19,479 nt of DNA, from NCBI GenBank assembly GCA_031266255.1, contig JAISBK010000144.1, positions 1-19,479 on the forward strand, read 5' to 3'. The notes beneath the pieces are model-generated. The model was not told where the DNA came from, ran no database searches, and saw only the letters and a program-made list of their open reading frames with translations. Below, piece after piece: positions 14,968 to 19,479 of this stretch (its first letter is position 1; every line of letters begins with the position of its first letter). This DNA comes from Treponema sp. (GTDB lineage: Bacteria; Spirochaetota; Spirochaetia; Treponematales; Breznakiellaceae). A program made the translations under genes and the position numbers.

Positions 14968-16233
14968 ATGGAATGGGATAAAACAAGCGATCAGACGGAT
15001 ATACATGCAGTTTTTGCACCTATTATTCGAGGCTTGTGCATTAATACCGCAGGTTACCCCTGGGTTGTCATGTATGACTCGGGATTGGAGAAAATACCGC
15101 CAGCAGCTCTTACGGTAGATATTGGATCAGCATTGACCGATACAGGTCCTTTAAATGAAGAAGCTGCGGCAAAAATATTTCGGGAGGCGTATACTGCCTG
15201 GGAATTTGACATAGCCCCTGCAGGGGTGAATGCGTTTGTACAGCCCCAAACCTTCAAACAGGAACCATCCTGTGTGGTGCTCAAAAGCGGTGATACGGTA
15301 AAAGCCTGTTATTGGATAGATCGAAACTTGGATTCCGCCAAGCAACGGATGGCCGAGCAAGATGATTCGTTTCTCAAAGAGTCGTTACCCAAGGATCCGT
15401 CCACGAATAGTTCCTGGATTTCCGAGTTTGATACCGCGCAGCGGGTAGAGGTGGTCCGGAATAAGGCGGTCCTCGTAACCGGCGGAATTAAAAAAGAAGA
15501 AAAAAATATGGGTACAGAATTGGTACGAAGCCTTGCCCGCTCAGGGGCTTTGGTTTTTATTGCGGATGCTGATCTGGAGCAGATGCAGCAATTGGCAGAG
15601 CAGATCAACAGGGTAGAGAAGCGAACCGCCGTGATTGCCCTGCAGGTGCATGAAGCCGATGAAGCGTCGGTAAAAGGCTTGTTCAAAACCATAGCGGAGA
15701 CTACCGGGGGACTTGATATCTGTATCAGCAACGGAGGGTTGCTCAATGCCAAGTCTGTTTTGGAACAGTCCCTGAAGGATTTTCAGGCGGTTACGGATGT
15801 CAACTATATCGGGTTCTTTCTCATGCTCAAATACGGAGGCTTACTGTTCAGGCGGCAGCATCGTACCGCTCCTCACTGGAAGACCGACATCATCCAGATA
15901 AACTCAAAGCTTGGTCTTATCGGATCTGAAAACTTCGGTGCTAATGCAGGGAGTAAATTCGGCGGGCTTGGACTGGTAAGCAGTGCAGCCATGGAACTGG
16001 TGGAATACAACATCAAGGTCAACGCGATTTGTCCCGGGAATTTCTCTGATCATTCTTTGTGGACTGACCCTGAACAGGGTCTTTTTGTACGATACTTTAA
16101 GAGCGGTAAGGTTCCGATGAAACGGGCTTGTACCGGAGATGATGTGGCGCGGGCCATGTATTACCTTATTGAACAGGAGTATGAAACCGGTCAAGCGATT
16201 CCGGTGACCGGTGGAGAAGTGATGCTCCATTAG
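14968..16233 (+). CDS. SDR-family protein lacking catalytic Tyr
   Basis: A 421-residue protein whose second half (about 160-421) is a classical SDR fold close to the sorbitol-6-phosphate-dehydrogenase-like group: VLVTGG at the cofactor loop, ISNGG (253-257), the Ser site in IINSKLG-type context (Ser313), VNAICPGNFSDHSLWTDPE and a C-terminal ETGQAIPVTGGEV. Two key features are broken. The Tyr of YxxxK is Asn326 (NAGSK, Lys330 kept), and the TGxxxGxG loop is replaced by TGGIKKEEKNMG, with a Lys/Glu insert and only one following Gly. Redox activity is therefore doubtful; a structural or regulatory role is possible. The first 155 residues form an unrecognised domain. AAGGAG precedes the ATG. It heads a tight operon with the HD protein and glgX. 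Confidence 0.8.
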   Translation: MEWDKTSDQTDIHAVFAPIIRGLCINTAGYPWVVMYDSGLEKIPPAALTVDIGSALTDTGPLNEEAAAKIFREAYTAWEFDIAPAGVNAFVQPQTFKQEPSCVVLKSGDTVKACYWIDRNLDSAKQRMAEQDDSFLKESLPKDPSTNSSWISEFDTAQRVEVVRNKAVLVTGGIKKEEKNMGTELVRSLARSGALVFIADADLEQMQQLAEQINRVEKRTAVIALQVHEADEASVKGLFKTIAETTGGLDICISNGGLLNAKSVLEQSLKDFQAVTDVNYIGFFLMLKYGGLLFRRQHRTAPHWKTDIIQINSKLGLIGSENFGANAGSKFGGLGLVSSAAMELVEYNIKVNAICPGNFSDHSLWTDPEQGLFVRYFKSGKVPMKRACTGDDVARAMYYLIEQEYETGQAIPVTGGEVMLH

Positions 16234-16265
16234 GACAGAAAGGAATCAGAAGAGGAGAAGGATAG

Positions 16266-17081
16266 GTGCGATCTCAAAAAGAAATAGTTTTGAATACGAA
16301 AATTATGGATACCCTTAAGGGCTTGAACCTTTCAGGCAAGGCGGTGGCTGCGGGAAAAGGTATCATCGAAGATGAGGAAATCCAGGCCATACAAGAATAT
16401 GCCAATACGGTTTCCATTAAGCGCTTGGGCTATAATGATCATGGACCAGTACACATGCGTACGGTAGCGCTCAATGGGCTTATCATGCTGGGACTGATCC
16501 GGGCGGCAAAAATTCAGACCAGTTTAGAACGGGAAGAATGTGGTAGCTTCGAGGATAGCCTCATCGGGCTACTCATGGCCGGGTTCCTCCACGATATCGG
16601 TATGTCCCTAGGCCGACAGGACCATGAAATCCACAGTGCGTATCTGGCATACCCGATTTTGGATAGACTCTTACGGCAGGTGTATGACGGAAATATCCAG
16701 AAACAGGTTACGGTCCGCTCCTTAGCCTTGGAAGGTATTAGCGGACACATGGGTAATCGGATCATCCATTCCTTGGAAGCGGGGATCCTCCTAGTGGCCG
16801 ACGGCTGTGACATGACCAAAGGCCGGGCGCGAATTCCTATGGCTATCTCAGGATCTCCAAAGGTAGGGGATATCCATAAATACTCCGCTAATTCTATTGA
16901 AGAGGTTCGTATTTCTCAGGGAAATGAGCATCCTATCCGCATTGAGATAGCCATGTCCAGTGAAGTGGGTCTCTTTCAGGTTGAAGAGGTGTTGCTGGGG
17001 AAGATTGCGGCTAGTACGGTCAAACAGTACATTGAACTATACGCCCTGGTACATCAGGGAGAACCCAAACGGTATTTATAA
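16266..17081 (+). CDS. HD-domain metal-dependent phosphohydrolase
   Basis: A 271-residue soluble HD-superfamily protein. Metal-ligand candidates are His59 and His63 (NDHGPVHMRTV), the HD pair His109-Asp110 (GFLHDIGMSLG), His120 and His123 (RQDHEIHSA), His161 (GISGHMG) and Asp179/Asp182 (VADGCDMTKGRAR). This is more histidines than a minimal HD site and would suit a two-metal centre. Such enzymes hydrolyse phosphate esters of nucleotides or cyclic dinucleotides, but there is no GYP motif and no sensor domain, so the substrate is open. The start is GTG, chosen because GAGGAGAAGG lies just upstream; an internal ATG at residue 14 is the alternative. It lies 32 nt after the SDR gene and 23 nt before glgX, so it is probably co-transcribed. 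Confidence 0.75.
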   Translation: MRSQKEIVLNTKIMDTLKGLNLSGKAVAAGKGIIEDEEIQAIQEYANTVSIKRLGYNDHGPVHMRTVALNGLIMLGLIRAAKIQTSLEREECGSFEDSLIGLLMAGFLHDIGMSLGRQDHEIHSAYLAYPILDRLLRQVYDGNIQKQVTVRSLALEGISGHMGNRIIHSLEAGILLVADGCDMTKGRARIPMAISGSPKVGDIHKYSANSIEEVRISQGNEHPIRIEIAMSSEVGLFQVEEVLLGKIAASTVKQYIELYALVHQGEPKRYL

Positions 17082-17104
17082 CGTAAACGGAGGATGGTCT
17101 TAGT

Positions 17105-19252
17105 ATGGCTTTTGAAGAGTGTATCTTTGAACCAGGGAAAGCCCTGCCCCTAGGTGCTACATTGACTGGTCAAGGGGTGAATTTTTCCGTGTTCTCTCGG
17201 CATGCTCGTTCAGTTACCTTAGTGCTTTTTGCGTCATCAGAACCGGACAGCGCCTACAAGCAATGGAAACTGGATAGGCAGATAAACCAGACCGGTGATA
17301 TATGGCATTGCCACATTCGGGGGCTTAAGGCGGGAGCGCTCTACCTCTATCAAGTGGATGGGCCTTATATCCCGGAAAATGGGTTTCGGTTTAATCCCCA
17401 TAAAGCGTTGCTTGATCCCTATGCCAAGGCGCTGACTGATTTAAGCCGCTGGGATCAACGGTCAGGTACGGGGTACAATCCTGATGACCCCCTGGGGGAT
17501 ATCTCCTTTTCTCAATTCGATGATCTGCATAGTAAACCACGGTGCATCGTGATCGATGATGCCTTTGATTGGCAGGGAGATAGACCTCTCAACTATCCTC
17601 TCAGGTTCAGTGTGCTCTATGAAACCCATGTGAGGGGTCTCACCAAACATCCTCAGTCCGGGGTAGAACATCCCGGTACCTACCGGGGAGTGATCGAAAA
17701 GATCCCCTTTTTCAAGGAACTGGGTATCACCAGCTTGGAATTCCTGCCCATTCAAGAATTCAATGAACGGGAACATACCGGGATAAACCCCCGGACCGGG
17801 AAGCCCTTGATTAATTATTGGGGGTATTCCACGGTTGCCTTTTTTGCCCCTAAGGGTTCTTATGCTTCGGATTCCCGTTTGGGAGGACAGGTGCGGGAAT
17901 TCAAAGAGATGGTACGAGAACTGCATAAGGCAGGCCTGGAAGTGATCCTAGACATCGTGTTTAACCATACGGCTGAGGGAAATGAACGAGGGCCTACATT
18001 CTCCTTCCGGGGTCTGGATAACCGGATTTATTATATATTAGACGAAAATAAGCGGTACTATAAGAACTATGCAGGCTGTGGCAATACGGTAAACTGTAAT
18101 AATCCGGTGGTGCGGGGTTTCATCCTGGACTGTCTGCGCTACTGGGTCATGGAGATGCATATAGACGGCTTCCGCTTTGACTTAGGTTCTATCCTGGGTC
18201 GAGATCAGCAGGGGCGGCTCATGGAAAATCCCCCCACCCTGGAACGGATCGCCGAAGATCCCGTGTTGCGGCATACCAAGATCATCGCCGAAGCCTGGGA
18301 CGCCGGGGGGGCCTACCAAGTGGGCTGGTTTCCTGGAGGCCGCTGGGCGGAATGGAACGACCGTTACCGGGATGATGTACGGAAATACTGGCGGGGGGAC
18401 GCCCACCAGACCCGGCATTTGGCCACTCGGCTTGCGGGGAGTTCAGATCTGTACCTCAGAGACGGGCGGAAGCCCTTTCATTCGATAAACTTCATCACGA
18501 GCCATGATGGGTTCACCCTTAAAGACCTGGTATCCTATGGGGTTAAGCATAACGAGGAAAACGGCGAGCAGAACCGGGACGGCAATGATACAAATTACAG
18601 TGCCAACTATGGGTTTGAAGGCCCTTCATTGAACCCGGTGATTGAATTGGTTCGGGAACGGCTTATGAAAAATTATATTGCTACCTTGATGGTTTCCTTG
18701 GGAACCCCGATGATCCTGGGAGGAGATGAAATGGGGCGGACTCAAGGGGGAAACAACAACGCTTATTGTCAGGACAATGAAATCTCCTGGTACGACTGGT
18801 CATTACTGGAAAAGAACCAGGGCCTTTTCCGGTTTGTAAGGGAGATGATTGCGTTCCGGCTTCGGCATCCTGGATTTATGCGCCCGGAATTCTACACGGG
18901 CAAGGACGGGAACTACAATGCGATTCCTGATATAAGCTGGTTTGATGAAACAGGGGAAGCACCTGATTGGGAAGAGATCCCTACCTGCCTTGCCCTGCGG
19001 ATGGACGGCAGCAAAGCGGATATTCTAGAGGACCGGGATGATAATGATTTCTTTATTATGTTCAACGCGGGGGCAACCCAGGTTTCCTTCAAGGTATGTC
19101 CGCCTTTGGAGGGCAAACGATGGGTCCGGGCCATTGATACTGGTCTGCCTTCTCCAGAGGATATTTGTACCCCTGGTGCGGAAAAGCCTATGGTCTATCC
19201 TGACCAATACCTTACCCAATCCCAAAGCATGGTGGTATTGGTTTCTGGCTAA
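17105..19252 (+). CDS. glgX: Glycogen debranching enzyme GlgX
   Basis: A 715-residue GH13 alpha-1,6-glucosidase of the GlgX/isoamylase type, which removes short branches from phosphorylase-trimmed glycogen in the cytoplasm. The N-terminal CBM48-like domain (about 10-110) carries PLGATLTGQGVNFSVFS. The catalytic barrel has DIVFNHTAEG (region I), DGFRFDLGS with nucleophile Asp359, IIAEAWDAGG with acid/base Glu396, and ITSHDGFTLKDL with stabiliser Asp468. The MILGGDEMGRTQGGNNNAYC block is diagnostic of GlgX. All catalytic residues are present and the length is as expected. GGAGG lies 11 nt before the ATG, rather far. It is the last gene of the SDR-HD-glgX run; malQ follows after 132 nt. Confidence 0.95.
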   Translation: MAFEECIFEPGKALPLGATLTGQGVNFSVFSRHARSVTLVLFASSEPDSAYKQWKLDRQINQTGDIWHCHIRGLKAGALYLYQVDGPYIPENGFRFNPHKALLDPYAKALTDLSRWDQRSGTGYNPDDPLGDISFSQFDDLHSKPRCIVIDDAFDWQGDRPLNYPLRFSVLYETHVRGLTKHPQSGVEHPGTYRGVIEKIPFFKELGITSLEFLPIQEFNEREHTGINPRTGKPLINYWGYSTVAFFAPKGSYASDSRLGGQVREFKEMVRELHKAGLEVILDIVFNHTAEGNERGPTFSFRGLDNRIYYILDENKRYYKNYAGCGNTVNCNNPVVRGFILDCLRYWVMEMHIDGFRFDLGSILGRDQQGRLMENPPTLERIAEDPVLRHTKIIAEAWDAGGAYQVGWFPGGRWAEWNDRYRDDVRKYWRGDAHQTRHLATRLAGSSDLYLRDGRKPFHSINFITSHDGFTLKDLVSYGVKHNEENGEQNRDGNDTNYSANYGFEGPSLNPVIELVRERLMKNYIATLMVSLGTPMILGGDEMGRTQGGNNNAYCQDNEISWYDWSLLEKNQGLFRFVREMIAFRLRHPGFMRPEFYTGKDGNYNAIPDISWFDETGEAPDWEEIPTCLALRMDGSKADILEDRDDNDFFIMFNAGATQVSFKVCPPLEGKRWVRAIDTGLPSPEDICTPGAEKPMVYPDQYLTQSQSMVVLVSG

Positions 19253-19303
19253 AGCCTCTGGGCGGGTGGTGCGTCTATATGGCAAGGGCACTTCTGGAAA
19301 CTC

Positions 19304-19332
19304 TTTAAAAACATACCGAATTATGATACAAT
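19304..19332 (+). promoter_or_regulatory. Promoter upstream of malQ
   Basis: TTTAAA (19304-19309), a 17-nt spacer and TACAAT (19327-19332) form a good promoter in the glgX-malQ gap. The predicted start is 19339, which is itself an ATG, but that ATG is in a different frame from the MalQ-like sequence. Confidence 0.5.
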
Positions 19333-19384
19333 GAATGTATGAAACAACATGCATTTTTTGATAAGGATACACGACAAAAAACGT

Positions 19385-19479
19385 ATGAAAACAGATTCTT
19401 TTACGACAAACAGACGAAAAGCGGGTATCCTGCTTGCGGTAAGCAGTTTGCCCTCCCCCTACGGCATAGGGACTTTCGG
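19385..19479 (+). CDS. malQ: 4-alpha-glucanotransferase, 5' end only
   Basis: The first 31 codons of a GH77 amylomaltase, cut by the window edge. The read-out AGILLAVSSLPSPYGIGTF is the hallmark N-terminal sequence of MalQ, which transfers glucan segments between maltodextrins and works with GlgX in glycogen breakdown. The ATG at 19385 is used because it gives a normal-length lead-in (MKTDSFTTNRRK); no good ribosome site lies at the right distance (AAGGA is about 17 nt away), and an in-frame TTG at 19358 is an alternative. The catalytic residues lie outside the window. Confidence 0.8.
   Translation, partial: MKTDSFTTNRRKAGILLAVSSLPSPYGIGTF

Noticed and set aside
1..19479. CRISPR array, rRNA, tRNA, prophage or replication origin
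   Set aside because: No regularly spaced repeats, no rRNA or tRNA signatures, and no phage or replication genes were seen on either strand.

Overview
The window looks like a chromosomal segment of a spirochaete, most likely a moderate-GC treponeme. The basis is the gene mix (GlgX followed by a 4-alpha-glucanotransferase, a bacteriohemerythrin, a very large transglutaminase/TPR membrane protein, a secreted vWA protein) and a MurA with Asp in place of the usual active-site Cys, as reported for Borrelia. This is recognition by eye; no database search was run. Base composition is near balanced except for one clearly AT-rich gene at 12431-13054.

Layout. (1) 1-921 is a scar region: a perfect 14-bp-stem hairpin and a frameshifted, core-deleted remnant of an ISKra4-like transposase. 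(2) 922-1827 encodes a DHH/DHHA1 phosphoesterase. It converges, with only 3 nt between stop codons, on a 1334-residue protein (5835-1831, minus) that joins a TgpA-like membrane transglutaminase to a secreted-type TPR module. A bacteriohemerythrin lies upstream of it on the same strand. (3) 6536-9025 carries carA and then murA on the plus strand. murA overlaps tail-to-tail by 11 nt with a two-gene minus-strand operon (11698-9015) of membrane proteins. The larger has the 3+3 transmembrane layout of LptF/LptG with an added helical, TPR-like block; the smaller repeats the 3+3 layout. (4) 11699-13482 is accessory: an IS3 OrfA-like fragment, an AT-rich class I methyltransferase, and a gene-free, inverted-repeat-rich stretch with a near-consensus minus-strand promoter that could encode a structured RNA. 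(5) 14631-13483 (minus) is a secreted vWA protein; a 53-bp imperfect palindrome lies beyond its 5' end. (6) 14968-19252 is a probable operon: an SDR-family protein that has lost its catalytic Tyr, an HD-domain phosphohydrolase and GlgX. The 5' end of malQ follows behind its own promoter.

How the genes fit together. GlgX and MalQ form a glycogen/maltodextrin breakdown module, and the degenerate SDR and the HD protein sit directly upstream of it. MurA starts peptidoglycan synthesis. The transglutaminase/TPR protein, the LptFG-like pair and the vWA protein all appear to act at the cell envelope.

The points most worth following are: the LptF/G-like pair with a helical insert; the SDR with both catalytic Tyr and glycine motif lost; a recurring arrangement in which a -10 hexamer ends exactly 6 nt before an ATG that lacks a Shine-Dalgarno, suggesting leaderless mRNAs (murA, the transglutaminase gene, and an ATG upstream of malQ); and the structured intergenic region at 13080-13400.
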